From Phormidium sp. OSCR (GTDB lineage Bacteria > Cyanobacteriota > Cyanobacteriia > Cyanobacteriales > Geitlerinemataceae), in assembly GCA_001314905.1 (NCBI GenBank), contig LJZT01000035.1, positions 1-39,223 of the forward strand: a stretch of 39,223 bases of DNA, given 5' to 3'. Made by a program: the position numbers and the translations under genes. Under the pieces are notes generated by a model, which had not been told where the DNA came from, did no database searches, and was given only the letters and a program-made list of their open reading frames with translations. This document shows, one piece after another, positions 15,562 to 25,093 of this stretch. Each line of letters opens with the position of its first letter. Position 1 is the stretch's first letter.

Positions 15562-16545
15562 GTGAAATTTGCCTTCATCCTCGACCCCCTAGATAGCCTC
15601 GACCCCGGTCACGATACCACCGTCGCCTTCATGGAAGCCGTCCAACATCTCGGCCATGAAGTCTGGACCACCCAAGCCAATCAATTAGGTGTCGTGGATG
15701 GAGTGGCCTATAGTTGGCTATCTCCGGCTACCCTAACCCCCGTCGAAAACCATGACGGTCATTGGCAGGCGGCCAACCCCTGGTATGAGGTCGAATCCCC
15801 CATCTGGCAGCCCCTAGAAACCATGGATGCGGTGTTAATGCGAACGGACCCGCCAGTGAATGTTCCTTACCTTTATGCTACCTATATCCTGGACTATGTG
15901 AATCCGGCTAAGACCTTAGTTCTTAACCATCCCCGAGGCCTACGAACCGCCAACGAGAAGATGTACGCCTTGCAGTTTCCTGAGGCCATTCCCGAAACCA
16001 TCGTCACTCGGGATAAAGCGGTGATTCGTGGCTTTGTGCAACGCCGCCAAAAGGCTATCCTCAAACCCTTGGGAGGGAAAGCTGGGGAAGGGATTTTCAT
16101 GATTCAGGTGGGGGACTTTAACCTCAACTCCCTAGTCGAACTGAGTACCATCAACGGCCAGGTTCCGGTGATGGTGCAACAATATCTCCCGGAAGCCAAG
16201 CAAGGAGATAAACGGATTATCCTTTTAGACGGCGAACCCATTGGTGCGGTTAATCGGATTCCCACTGGGGAGGAGTTTCGGGGAAATATGGCTGTCGGGG
16301 GACGGGTGGCGAAAGCTGAGATTACCGAACGAGAACGGGACATTTGTCGGCAAGTTGCGCCCCAGTTGCGGCAAGATGGATTGTACTTTGTGGGGATTGA
16401 TGTCATTGGCGGCTATCTGACAGAGGTGAATGTCACCAGTCCCACGGGGGTACGGGAGATTGACTTACTTGATAATGTGCGCTTAGGGGAGACGGTGGTG
16501 AATTGGATCTGCGATCGCATCGAACAGTTGCGTCAGGGGAACTAG
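15562..16545 (+). CDS. gshB: Glutathione synthetase
   Basis: A 327-residue ATP-grasp enzyme joining gamma-glutamylcysteine and glycine. The GshB N-terminus KFAFILDPLDSLDPGHDTT is followed by VLMRTDPPVN, then LKPLGGKAGEGIF (ATP-binding Lys and glycine loop), VQQYLPEAKQGDKRI, GNMAVGGRV and EVNVTSPTG (metal and ATP ligands). Length is normal. The start is GTG at 15562; the ATG just before is out of frame. It lies 55 bases after the STRR array and 50 bases before the oxidoreductase gene, a likely operon partner. Glutathione protects against oxidative stress generated by photosynthesis. Confidence 0.95.
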   Translation: MKFAFILDPLDSLDPGHDTTVAFMEAVQHLGHEVWTTQANQLGVVDGVAYSWLSPATLTPVENHDGHWQAANPWYEVESPIWQPLETMDAVLMRTDPPVNVPYLYATYILDYVNPAKTLVLNHPRGLRTANEKMYALQFPEAIPETIVTRDKAVIRGFVQRRQKAILKPLGGKAGEGIFMIQVGDFNLNSLVELSTINGQVPVMVQQYLPEAKQGDKRIILLDGEPIGAVNRIPTGEEFRGNMAVGGRVAKAEITERERDICRQVAPQLRQDGLYFVGIDVIGGYLTEVNVTSPTGVREIDLLDNVRLGETVVNWICDRIEQLRQGN

Positions 16546-16595
16546 CCGCCCGGCCGTCTGCCTGTCACCATAGAGTATTGAAACATTAGCGAGAT

Positions 16596-17705
16596 ATGAT
16601 GAACGGAGATATTAAAGTTGCAGTCATCGGTACAGGATTTGGGCAAAAAGTCCATATTCCCGGGTTTCAGATTCACCATCGCACTAAGGTGCAAGGGGTC
16701 TATCATCGCGATGCGGCCAAGGCCCAAGCGGTAGCCGATGAGTTCAACATTCCCCAGGCCTATAGTTCCCTAGAGGAGTTGTTCAAGTCCCCGGATATTG
16801 ATGCGGTGAGTATCGCAACGCCGCCGTTTCTTCATGCGGAAATGGCCCAACAGGCCATCGCCGCCGGGAAACATCTCCTCCTGGAAAAGCCGATGACGCT
16901 CAACGTCTCGGAAGCCAAAACCCTCTATCATTTGGCCCAAGACAAGGGAATTGTGGCGGCCATGGATTTTGAATATCGCGGCGTTCCCACCTGGATGCGT
17001 TTGGCGGAACTTCTCGAAGCAGGCTATGTGGGCCAGAAACGACTGATCAAAATTGACTGGTTAATGTCGAGTCGCGCCAATCCGCAACGGGATTGGAACT
17101 GGTACGCGCAAAAGGACAAAGGAGGCGGGGCCTTGGGAGCGTTAGGGTCTCATACCTTTGATTATATTGCCTGGTTGTTTGGTCCGGTGCAACGGCTCTT
17201 TGCCCAAGTGACGACGGCGATTGCTGAACGTCCGGACCCCAATGAGGGGGGTATCCTCAAACCCGTCGATGCTGATGATACGGCCCTGTTAACGTTGGAG
17301 TTAGCCGATGGAACTCCCTGTCAGGTGAGTATCAGTTCCGTCACCTACGCCGGACGAGGCCATTGGCTAGAAGTTTATGGGGATGCGGGAACGTTGATTC
17401 TGGGAAGTCATAATCAGAAGGATTATGTGCATGGTTTTAAGTTATTGGGGTCTCAAGGAGGAAAACCACCCTTGGAATTGGATATTCCTGAAAATTTAAC
17501 CTTTCCTCGTAGTTATCCTGATGGACGATTGGCTCCGTTTCTACGAACCATTGATCGTTGGGTTCAAGGGATTGATAGTGGGGTGGCGATCGCCCCCTCA
17601 TTTCGAGAAGGGGTTTATTCCCAGTTATTGATGGATTTAACTCATGAATCGAGTCAACATCAAGGTTGGGTGAATGTTCCTCATTTAGATGATGTCCTGC
17701 GTTAA
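16596..17705 (+). CDS. Gfo/Idh/MocA family NAD(P)-dependent oxidoreductase
   Basis: A 369-residue protein. The N-terminal Rossmann fold starts KVAVIGTGFGQKVHIPGF, and the conserved catalytic-region Lys occurs in LLLEKPMTLNVSEA. The C-terminal alpha/beta domain begins after MDFEYRGVPTW and contains the SHTFDYIAWLFG helix, usual in this family. Substrates of the family are sugars, inositol or biliverdin; nothing here fixes one. It differs from biliverdin reductase in length. GAG lies just before the double ATG at 16596. It is 50 bases after gshB, so co-transcription is likely. Confidence 0.88.
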   Translation: MMNGDIKVAVIGTGFGQKVHIPGFQIHHRTKVQGVYHRDAAKAQAVADEFNIPQAYSSLEELFKSPDIDAVSIATPPFLHAEMAQQAIAAGKHLLLEKPMTLNVSEAKTLYHLAQDKGIVAAMDFEYRGVPTWMRLAELLEAGYVGQKRLIKIDWLMSSRANPQRDWNWYAQKDKGGGALGALGSHTFDYIAWLFGPVQRLFAQVTTAIAERPDPNEGGILKPVDADDTALLTLELADGTPCQVSISSVTYAGRGHWLEVYGDAGTLILGSHNQKDYVHGFKLLGSQGGKPPLELDIPENLTFPRSYPDGRLAPFLRTIDRWVQGIDSGVAIAPSFREGVYSQLLMDLTHESSQHQGWVNVPHLDDVLR

Positions 17706-17737
17706 TATTTTGACGGCGGCTCATGTCTAAAACCCAA

Positions 17738-17767
17738 GGTAAAATCTCCCGCCATGGGGGTTTTACC
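17738..17767 (+). other. Inverted repeat between oxidoreductase and shc
   Basis: GGTAAAA (17738-17744) and TTTTACC (17761-17767) flank an inner CCC/GGG pairing. No T-run follows, so it may be an operator or mRNA structure ahead of shc rather than a terminator. Confidence 0.3.
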
Positions 17768-17806
17768 CAGTCTTAATGGCTGCGATCGCATTTTTTTTGA
17801 TAACTC

Positions 17807-19741
17807 ATGGATACTAATACGCTTCAACAAAGCATTCGTGCAACTCAAACTTATCTCCTCAATCAGCAACATTCCCAGGGCTATTGGTGGGCAAATCTCG
17901 AATCCAATGTCACCATGTTAGCGGAGGTGATTCTGCTGCATAAAATTTGGGGAGTCGAAGACCGTTTCCCCTGGAGAAAAGCCGAACAATTTTTGCGAGA
18001 TGAACAACGAGAACATGGCGGTTGGGAACTGTTCCGAGGCGATGGCGGCGAACTGAGTACCTCTGTCGAAGCCTATTTGGGATTACGGCTGCTGGGGGTT
18101 CCTCCAGATGACCCGGCCTTAGTCACGGCCAAACAGTTTATCTTGGCGAAAGGGGGAATTAGCAAAACTCGCATCTTTACCAAGATGCACCTGGCCTTGA
18201 TGGGGGCCTACGATTGGCGTGGGATTCCCTCGATTCCAGCTTGGATTATGCTTCTTCCAGGTGAAGCACCGTTTAGCATCTATGAGATGTCGAGTTGGGC
18301 GCGGGGAAGTACGGTTCCTTTGTTGATTGTCTTTGACCAAAAACCGGTGTATCGCCTCAATCCCTCGGTGTCTCTCGATGAACTCTATGCTGAGGGGGTT
18401 CATGCGGCCCGGTTTGAGTTACCTCGTCAGGGTGACTGGAGTGATGGCTTTGTCGAACTCGACAATCTCTTTAAACTAGGAGAAACCCTCAACCTGGTTC
18501 CGTTCCGGGAACAGGGTTTGAAAGCCGCCGAACAATGGGTGATTGAACGCCAGGAAGCCAGCGGCGACTGGGGGGGAATTATTCCGGCGATGCTCAACTC
18601 GATGTTGGCGTTGCGCAGTTTAAATTATGACTTGGCGGACCCAGTTGTGCAACGAGGGTTTGAGGCGATCGCCCGTTTTGGGGTAGAAACAGACCAGCAC
18701 TATTGGGTTCAGCCTTGTGTCTCGCCAGTTTGGGATACGGCCTGGGTGCTGCGATCGCTGGTAGAATCAGGACTTGATCCAGATGATGCCCGTATTGTCA
18801 AGGGAGCAACCTGGCTTCTCGAACAACAAATCCTCGATTACGGCGATTGGTCCGTGAAAAACCCCACCGCTGAACCCGGAGGCTGGGCTTTTGAGTTCGA
18901 TAATCGCTTCTACCCCGACTTAGACGACTCAGCGGTGGTGGTGATGGCCTTAAACCAAAGCCAACTCCCCAATGAAGCCCAAAAACAGGCCGCCTTGACA
19001 CGAGGGATTCGTTGGATGCTCTCGATGCAATGTTCCAATGGCGGCTGGGCGGCGTTCGATATCGATAATGACCAAGACTGGCTCAACGCCCTTCCCTACA
19101 GTGACCTAAAAGCCACCATTGACCCTCCCACCGCCGATGTAACGGCGCGATTATTAGAAATGGCGGCTGAGTTAGACCCCGAGGGAACAGATGGCCCGTT
19201 ACAGGAATACTCGCAGCAGTTTGAACGGGCCTTAGCCTATCTGTTAGGGGAACAAGAGCCGGATGGGTCGTGGTTTGGCCGCTGGGGAGTCAACTACATT
19301 TATGGAACCAGTGGCGCGTTATCGGCCTTAGCCCTAATTACCCCCCAACGCCACCGTTCGGCTTTAGAACGAGGGGCCAATTGGCTGCTGGCGGTGCAAA
19401 ATGCTGATGGCGGTTGGGGAGAAACCTGTCTGAGTTATGACCATCCTCGCTTTAAGGGAAATGGAGACAGTACCGCCTCGCAAACGGCCTGGGCCTTACT
19501 GGGGTTGATGGCTGTTGTCAAAGGGTTGCAGGTCGACTCGTCTCACCCCTGGCGAGAGTCGATTCAACGCGGTGTGGCCTATTTAATCGAGACGCAACAG
19601 CCCGATGGAACTTGGCAAGAATCCTGGTTTACGGGAACGGGGTTTCCCAGTCATTTCTATCTGCGTTATGACTATTATCGGCTTTACTTCCCGTTGTTGG
19701 CGTTGGGACGATTTGCAGCTGAGGGGACTCTCCATGACTAA
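17807..19741 (+). CDS. shc: Squalene-hopene cyclase
   Basis: A 644-residue class II terpene cyclase that folds squalene to hopene/hopanol for membrane hopanoids. The catalytic acid motif reads DLDDSA, a conservative Ser-for-Thr variant of DxDDTA. Repeated QW motifs run through the protein: QREHGGWELF, QEASGDWGG, QCSNGGWAAF, QEPDGSWFGRWG, QNADGGWGE and QQPDGTWQES. The monotopic membrane channel region lies around IPSIPAWIMLLPGEAPFSIYEMSSWARG. ATG at 17807 matches family length. It follows the oxidoreductase by 101 bases and ends 100 bases before a convergent glycosyltransferase. Confidence 0.96.
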   Translation: MDTNTLQQSIRATQTYLLNQQHSQGYWWANLESNVTMLAEVILLHKIWGVEDRFPWRKAEQFLRDEQREHGGWELFRGDGGELSTSVEAYLGLRLLGVPPDDPALVTAKQFILAKGGISKTRIFTKMHLALMGAYDWRGIPSIPAWIMLLPGEAPFSIYEMSSWARGSTVPLLIVFDQKPVYRLNPSVSLDELYAEGVHAARFELPRQGDWSDGFVELDNLFKLGETLNLVPFREQGLKAAEQWVIERQEASGDWGGIIPAMLNSMLALRSLNYDLADPVVQRGFEAIARFGVETDQHYWVQPCVSPVWDTAWVLRSLVESGLDPDDARIVKGATWLLEQQILDYGDWSVKNPTAEPGGWAFEFDNRFYPDLDDSAVVVMALNQSQLPNEAQKQAALTRGIRWMLSMQCSNGGWAAFDIDNDQDWLNALPYSDLKATIDPPTADVTARLLEMAAELDPEGTDGPLQEYSQQFERALAYLLGEQEPDGSWFGRWGVNYIYGTSGALSALALITPQRHRSALERGANWLLAVQNADGGWGETCLSYDHPRFKGNGDSTASQTAWALLGLMAVVKGLQVDSSHPWRESIQRGVAYLIETQQPDGTWQESWFTGTGFPSHFYLRYDYYRLYFPLLALGRFAAEGTLHD

Positions 19742-19841
19742 TAAAAAGCTGTCGTTAGGGGCTTGTTTTTTTCGCCAGTCATGCACTCCCCGATTTATTG
19801 ATGAAAATTGGCAAACCTGGCTAATTCTGAAAACCTCGTGT

Positions 19842-20834
19842 TTATAAGTTTTTCAGAATGGTTAGAAGGCGCTGCTGGAAGCCTCGGCGACGGTCTTCGT
19901 AATAGGCTCGTCCCTGTTCTCCCCAGGCTCGGCGAGTCTGAGTCGTGCTTCCCCAAAGGGTTTCAAGGGTTTTCGTTAAGCCTTTGGCGTTAACATGATA
20001 GCGAGTGCCCCAATTTTGGGGTTTGGTTGTGCTGTAGGGAATGAGTAAGCCTCGTTCGGGAGTGACTAACTCATTCATCGGGGGACCATTCGTGGTAACG
20101 GTGGCCGCACTCGCACTCATGGCTTCCATGATACGATGACCAAAACCTTCAATACGGGTGGCATAAATATGCACGCCATGTTGGTTTTGTAGATGGATAA
20201 GATGGGATTCCGGGACAAACTCATTGATGATATTAATGTTTTTAGCCCCTGCTGTTTTCGGGGACAAATTGTCGGAAATGAGTGTGAGTGGAGGAAAGTC
20301 GGGGTGCTGTTGCCAAACCTTTAAGAGTAGGTTTGTTCCGAGACGGACGCGATCGCTGCCGAGATGAAAGGCCAAGTCATAGTTGGGGGTAATTTGCCAA
20401 TCGCGGCGATCGCAGCTCGTAAAGCCCATATAGTAGGTTCGTCCCCAAGGGCTGAATAGTCTCTCTGCGAGGTGGGTTTTACAGAGAATATAATCAAAAT
20501 GCTTAAGATAGGGTTGCCAATAGTCATGAAACCAGTCTTGATTGGGAATCAAGAGGTTAAAGCGGGCAAAGGGAAACCACCAGGGAACCACCCCTTCAAC
20601 AAAAATATTGACATCATAGCGGGGCTGTTGATGGCGGGCTCGATAGACCATTTGTTCGAGGCGAGCCATCATTTGTCGGGGGAACTGATGGCGCAAGCCG
20701 GGGCGACAGGCGGAACACCAAGACAGCTCAAAGTCTGGAGAGTCTAAGGCCTCCATAATAATCCGGACATCACGGGTGAGTCCTGAAGCATTATCCTGAG
20801 CAACAATATTGACCGACAAAGGTGTAGTTGACAT
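19842..20834 (-). CDS. GT4-like glycosyltransferase
   Basis: A 330-residue protein with a GT-B layout. The acceptor half begins LSVNIVAQDNASGLTRDVRIIMEAL, and the donor half contains IEGFGHRIMEAMSASAATVTTNGPPMNEL, the E-x7-E nucleotide-sugar motif of family GT4. The middle contains FNLLIPNQDWFHDYW and FDYILCKTHLAERLF. There is no signal peptide or membrane segment, so it probably acts at the cytoplasmic face. No polysaccharide cluster surrounds it, so the sugar and acceptor are unknown. Start ATG at 20834 (MSTTPLSVNI). The 280-base upstream gap also contains the small RNA candidate on the other strand. Confidence 0.82.
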   Translation of the reverse strand: MSTTPLSVNIVAQDNASGLTRDVRIIMEALDSPDFELSWCSACRPGLRHQFPRQMMARLEQMVYRARHQQPRYDVNIFVEGVVPWWFPFARFNLLIPNQDWFHDYWQPYLKHFDYILCKTHLAERLFSPWGRTYYMGFTSCDRRDWQITPNYDLAFHLGSDRVRLGTNLLLKVWQQHPDFPPLTLISDNLSPKTAGAKNINIINEFVPESHLIHLQNQHGVHIYATRIEGFGHRIMEAMSASAATVTTNGPPMNELVTPERGLLIPYSTTKPQNWGTRYHVNAKGLTKTLETLWGSTTQTRRAWGEQGRAYYEDRRRGFQQRLLTILKNL

Positions 20835-21029
20835 AAAAATTCACGAAAACCCTGAGTTCAACGTACTGTGGGCCAAGGCTTAGCCCCAAGGAGAGGTGAG
20901 TTGGGACAAGGGTCGGGGTCATCTGATACGGTTCGGCCAACCCGCCATCGGCCGCTGATCCTTGATGATGTCTGAGATCTATACCTTAAGATAGACCACG
21001 ATTGTTTTCCCATCGTCTATGATTGGCTT

Positions 21030-21109
21030 ATACAGTCGGAACGCAAAACGACTCGGGACATATCTAGAACAATCTGTGAGGGGGAATCCCCTTCACAGGT
21101 TTTATTTTT
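21030..21109 (+). ncRNA. Candidate small RNA with intrinsic terminator
   Basis: The plus strand has no protein gene here, yet carries a full terminator (21074-21109). A -10-like TATGAT lies at 21018-21023, though the matching -35 is poor. A first hairpin AGTCG (21034-21038)/CGACT (21048-21052) precedes the terminator stem. The 3' end lies just beyond the kinase stop, so it would not be antisense to the kinase coding region. The 5' end is a guess. Confidence 0.4.
21074..21109 (+). terminator. Rho-independent terminator on plus strand
   Basis: CTGTGA (21074-21079) pairs with TCACAG (21093-21098), stacked on GGGG (21081-21084)/CCCC (21088-21091) with a three-base loop, followed by GTTTTATTTTT. 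On the minus strand the stem is followed by ATTGTTC, so the plus orientation is clearly favoured, although it may also help end the kinase transcript. Confidence 0.65.
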
Positions 21110-21114
21110 GGCTG

Positions 21115-23304
21115 TTAATTTTGAGAACTCCCCTGATCAGAGAGCAGTTCCGGAAACGTCCAACGTTTAATTGTGCCGTCGGGGGACCCTGTAATCATTT
21201 GCTGACCATCGGGAGTGAGCAGCAAACTGCTAATGTCCTGATTGTGGCCGCGCAAAACATAGGGGCGATCGCCCGTTTCCAAGTCCCAAATATAGATCGG
21301 CTGCCCCGCCCCAATCAAATAGGCACCATCCGGGGAAAAGGCCAACTCATGCACCGACACCTCTGTCTCTTGCAGACGAAAGATCTCGGCACCGGGAAAG
21401 ACATTCCATAAACGCACCGAGTCCCCCTCGGCAGCACTAGCAATCAAGGTATCATCAGGGGACAATGCGACCCCCTCAATGGCTCCCTCATGACCCGTTA
21501 GGGAGCGAATTTGTACCCCCTGTTGCACGTCCCAAATACGCAGAGTCTGGTCATCTCCTCCGCTAACAAGGGTTCGTCCATCAGAGGACAGGGCTAGGGC
21601 ATTCACCGCACCGCTATGTCCTGACAAGACGTGCTCAACCCGGCCCCGGGCCACATCCCAAATGCGGACTGTTCCATCTTCCCCGGCACTGACGAGTTGA
21701 TCACCACTCGGTGAGAGGGCCAGGGCATTGATGGGGCCATCATGGCCACTGAGGGTAAAGCGGCGAATCGCGGTGCGCAAATCCCAAATGCGAATGCTGG
21801 CATCGTCACTGGCCGTAATGAGGCTATTCCCGTCTGGGGTGATGAGAATGGCCCGAATCCAAGACTCGTGAACGGAACGGGTTTGCAGGACGATATTGTT
21901 GCGCGTAGCAATCAGATCGAGGTCTTGGTAATGACCGCTCGTGAGCAAGGTTCCGTCGGGTGAAAGGGCCAGGGCTTGAACCTCTCCGGCGTGACGAGAC
22001 ATGACCGTATCGAGAAATGAGGCACTGGGAAGGGTTAAAATGAGTTGCCAGGGATTGGCGGGGAAGAATCCATAGCGCCAATAGCCATAGCCCTGACTGA
22101 TGGCGATGAGAGTGACGAGCAGGGCAACGAGGGGCTGCCAACTCAGATGTAGTTGAATCTGGGGGAGTCGGGGGAGTCGTCGAGTTTTGGCTGACGAGGT
22201 TGGGTGATGAGTGCGGCCACTTTGACTCTGGGAAGAGGAGGTTTGTGAGGGGGAGTTAGTGTTGCGGGAGTTGCGGCCCCCAGACTGACCGGGCGAGAGG
22301 GCAGAATTGCCTCCCCGTTGGCGAGTTGTCCCGTTGCCATTGCCCGATGGGGTTTTGGGTTTGCGTTGAAACGAGAGGGTGAGGGTGGATTTCGTCGAGG
22401 CGATCGCCGGTTCGGCTTCGGCCAGACAATTGAGAATCATCTGGGCGTGTTGGGGCCGATTACCGGGAAACGGGGCCATCAGGTAGTCGATGACATCTCC
22501 GAGGGCTTCAGGAATTTGTGGGGCACCTTCACGCCAGAGAAGTTTGCCAGTCCGGGGATTTTCGGGAAATTCTGTGGGCTTTTTGCCGGTCATGAGATAG
22601 ACAAAGGTACGCCCCAAGGCGTAGAAGTCAGACTGGGGGACGGCTTTACCGTTAATTTGCTCGGGCGGACTATAGCCGGCGGAGATGATTTCTGTGACGT
22701 TTTGGCCGCCACCGACTTTGTTGAGGTAGGTTCCGGTGACTTCCCGGGCGGTGCCAAAGTCGATTAACACCAATTGCCCGCTGGGCCGGCGCATGATGTT
22801 TTGAGGTTTGATGTCCCGGTGGAAGTAGTGCTGTTGGTGGACCTGTTCGAGGATCTCGACGAGTTGTTCGAGCCATTCGACGGTCTGTTTTTTGTCGATG
22901 GGCTTGTTGTTGCGTTGTTCGAGCCATTCGACGAGGTTCAAGCCCTCAATTTTTTCCATCACCAGACAATGGACGGGATCGTCGCTGTCGGGTGGGGTGT
23001 AGGTAAAGTAGCCGTCGGGATCGACTTTGGGAATCCCAGGGTGTTCGAGACGACTGAGAACTTTAGCTTCCTGTTGAAAGAGGGTGACCGCTTTGGGATG
23101 GTTTTTGAAGAGAACCTTGATCACCTTTAGCTCTCTCCTGTCAAGGGCTTCGAAGGTTTTGCCAAATCCCCCAGTCCCTAGGAGTCGGTTAATGCGATAG
23201 CGATTCTGAAAGACTAAGTCTGACCCGCAGTGAGGACAAACGGTGTCTTTGGGATCGATCCCGTCTTCGGGGCTAGGGCATTGGGGGTTAATGCAATAAC
23301 TCAC
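21115..23304 (-). CDS. Membrane Ser/Thr protein kinase with C-terminal WD40 repeats
   Basis: A 729-residue protein. An N-terminal zinc ribbon (CINPQCPSP ... CPHCGSD) is followed by a Hanks-type kinase: glycine loop LLGTGGFGKT, catalytic Lys in KVIKVLF, HRDIKPQN, LIDFGTARE and the activation-segment end GYSPPEQ. Next come a low-complexity Ser/Gln/Thr linker (about 310-370), one membrane helix (PLVALLVTLIAISQGYGYW), and about seven WD40 repeats (for example GNSLITASDDASIRIWDLRT). Active-site residues are intact. This is a typical cyanobacterial SpkC/E-like arrangement, with the propeller outside the membrane or in the periplasm. The minus-strand start ATG at 23304 gives MSYCINPQCPSPEDG. Substrates unknown. 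Confidence 0.92.
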   Translation of the reverse strand: MSYCINPQCPSPEDGIDPKDTVCPHCGSDLVFQNRYRINRLLGTGGFGKTFEALDRRELKVIKVLFKNHPKAVTLFQQEAKVLSRLEHPGIPKVDPDGYFTYTPPDSDDPVHCLVMEKIEGLNLVEWLEQRNNKPIDKKQTVEWLEQLVEILEQVHQQHYFHRDIKPQNIMRRPSGQLVLIDFGTAREVTGTYLNKVGGGQNVTEIISAGYSPPEQINGKAVPQSDFYALGRTFVYLMTGKKPTEFPENPRTGKLLWREGAPQIPEALGDVIDYLMAPFPGNRPQHAQMILNCLAEAEPAIASTKSTLTLSFQRKPKTPSGNGNGTTRQRGGNSALSPGQSGGRNSRNTNSPSQTSSSQSQSGRTHHPTSSAKTRRLPRLPQIQLHLSWQPLVALLVTLIAISQGYGYWRYGFFPANPWQLILTLPSASFLDTVMSRHAGEVQALALSPDGTLLTSGHYQDLDLIATRNNIVLQTRSVHESWIRAILITPDGNSLITASDDASIRIWDLRTAIRRFTLSGHDGPINALALSPSGDQLVSAGEDGTVRIWDVARGRVEHVLSGHSGAVNALALSSDGRTLVSGGDDQTLRIWDVQQGVQIRSLTGHEGAIEGVALSPDDTLIASAAEGDSVRLWNVFPGAEIFRLQETEVSVHELAFSPDGAYLIGAGQPIYIWDLETGDRPYVLRGHNQDISSLLLTPDGQQMITGSPDGTIKRWTFPELLSDQGSSQN

Positions 23305-23395
23305 AGATAATTGCTGACCCGGCAGGTTTGGTTAAGCGGTTGTCTTCACTATAACTTGTGGCGATAACTTACGACGATCTCAGGTCAGATATGGC

Positions 23396-23431
23396 AAAAC
23401 CCGAAGTGGGTCGCAAGAACATCTTCGGGTT
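23396..23431 (-). terminator. Terminator of the 57-residue gene
   Basis: On the minus strand AACCCGAAG (23431-23423) pairs perfectly with CTTCGGGTT (23406-23398) over 16 bases, followed by two more Ts and then GCC. It lies 60 bases after the small gene's stop, upstream of the kinase start. Confidence 0.65.
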
Positions 23432-23490
23432 GGTTGATTAACCTGTGATCCATCCCCAGGAGGTTACAGAAAAACTCGATATAGAGGACG

Positions 23491-23664
23491 TTATTGGCGA
23501 TGGGGCAGGTAAATGGTGATCGATTCACCATCATCGTTGATTAAATTACGTTCTTCAAAGCCAAGTCGATCGCTGCGGCGAGAGCGGACTTGATGGCTTT
23601 TGCTGGCGCGGTGGTATTCAAGGGAAGGATAGGGACGGTCGAGGGGAGATGTGGAGCGTGCCAT
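23491..23664 (-). CDS. 57-residue basic protein of unknown function
   Basis: ATG at 23664 has AGAGGA about ten bases upstream on the minus strand and starts MARSTSPLDRPYPSLEYHRA. The N-terminal half is basic (SKSHQVRSRRSDR) and the end is NDDGESITIYLPHRQ. The frame opens 32 codons further upstream, but that part is unlike a protein start. The good ribosome site and a matching terminator downstream support a real monocistronic gene. Family not recognised. The 423 bases upstream (23665-24087) carry AT-rich sequence with a GGTTAACC palindrome near 23845, possibly its promoter region, and no further gene. Confidence 0.6.
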   Translation of the reverse strand: MARSTSPLDRPYPSLEYHRASKSHQVRSRRSDRLGFEERNLINDDGESITIYLPHRQ

Positions 23665-24087
23665 AGTAACAAGTCCTCTGGATAGGTGGGTAATGGGTGG
23701 TCGGGAGCGCCCCTTGACACAAGCTGAGTTGTGTTTTAAGGAATGACGGCCCCGAAACAATTGAGATGAATCACAGACACATTAGAGATGGGAGATATGA
23801 CTAAGGTCAGGAGACTCAAGGGAGGTAAATTGATGTTAACGTTAGGTTAACCTGTGGGTTATTTACTCTAATTATATCTTATTCGCCTGACCGAGTTCCG
23901 GGTAACGAGTTAAAACTTTACAAACTTGTGGCAAGGCCGTAACTAATTTTACTTCAATTTGTCAAGGGTGATTTGCGGCTATGACGTCTCAGGAATGCCT
24001 GTGATTCTGCTGAGTTAGAGACTATTATTTCTGTAGAAACACGGAGCTTCCAGTCTTGAAACGGGTCACTTTTCCTTGATCCCCGCT

Positions 24088-24870
24088 TTAGTCTGGGGAG
24101 GATTGAGAGGGCGATCGCACGTCACAACTATAGTTTTGAATAGCCTGTTGAATGGTCTCTCGTAAATTGGCATAAACTTTGGCAAAGGGAGGTTGGCGAT
24201 CGGACCATCCCAGGAGATCATGGGTCACTAAAATCTGACCATCACAGCCCTCTCCGGCCCCAATACCAATGGTGGGAATGCTGAGCTTTTCGGTGACGGT
24301 TTGGGCTAACTGACTTTCGATATGTTCTAAGACAACGGCGAAGGCTCCGGCGGCTTCTAAGGCTAGGGCTTCTGAGAGAATTCGTGCTCCTTCGATGTCG
24401 GTGGTGCCTTGTTTGCGATAGCCGAGCTGATGGACCGATTGCGGGGTAAGTCCGACATGGCCCATCACGGGAATCCCGGCTCGGACTAATTTGCTGACAA
24501 TCTCAGCCATTTCAGGATGCCCCCCTTCTAATTTAACGGCGGCGGCTCCGGTCTCTTTGAGAACTCGGCCGGCTGAGTGCAAGGCCTGCTGGGGACTTTC
24601 CTGATAGGTTAGGAAGGGCAAGTCTACGACCAGCAAGGCCTGTTTCACGCCTCGGCGAACGGCTTTGGCATGATGCAACATCTCGTCTAAGGTTAGGGGT
24701 AAGGTGGTCTCGTACCCGAGGGCAACCATGGCGAGAGAGTCTCCCACCAGAACCACATCGACGCCGGCCTGGTCGAGGATTTTGGCGATCGCATAGTCCC
24801 AAGCCGTCAAAGCGACGATAGGACGGTTGTCCTGTTTCCAGCGTCCTAAGGTTCGAGGAGTAACAGCCAT
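24088..24870 (-). CDS. panB: 3-methyl-2-oxobutanoate hydroxymethyltransferase
   Basis: A 260-residue enzyme that makes ketopantoate from 2-oxoisovalerate and methylene-tetrahydrofolate, the first step of pantothenate and coenzyme A synthesis. Family signatures: [30 protein letters not shown] (metal-binding Asp), AAAVKLEGG (Lys and Glu), [21 protein letters not shown] (catalytic Glu) and [18 protein letters not shown]. The length and start ([13 protein letters not shown]) fit the family. It is divergently arranged with the sensor-kinase-like gene across about 220 bases and appears to be a single-gene unit. Confidence 0.95.
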   Translation of the reverse strand: MAVTPRTLGRWKQDNRPIVALTAWDYAIAKILDQAGVDVVLVGDSLAMVALGYETTLPLTLDEMLHHAKAVRRGVKQALLVVDLPFLTYQESPQQALHSAGRVLKETGAAAVKLEGGHPEMAEIVSKLVRAGIPVMGHVGLTPQSVHQLGYRKQGTTDIEGARILSEALALEAAGAFAVVLEHIESQLAQTVTEKLSIPTIGIGAGEGCDGQILVTHDLLGWSDRQPPFAKVYANLRETIQQAIQNYSCDVRSPSQSSPD

Positions 24871-25093
24871 AACATCCGACTCAATGGGGAGATCCCCTGA
24901 AGGGTTAACATCACCAGTGTATCGAAATTGGTGGATTTCCCTGACTGTTGCTCAATGGTGGGGTGTACTCGCGATATCCTAGTCAGTAGTGGAACCTTTC
25001 AGCAAACTACCTCTCAACGGGTCGGGTCGATTGGGGTGACGTCTCATCTCTTTGACACTGTGTGGTCTGCTCCTCCTATCCTCCTCAAAACTT

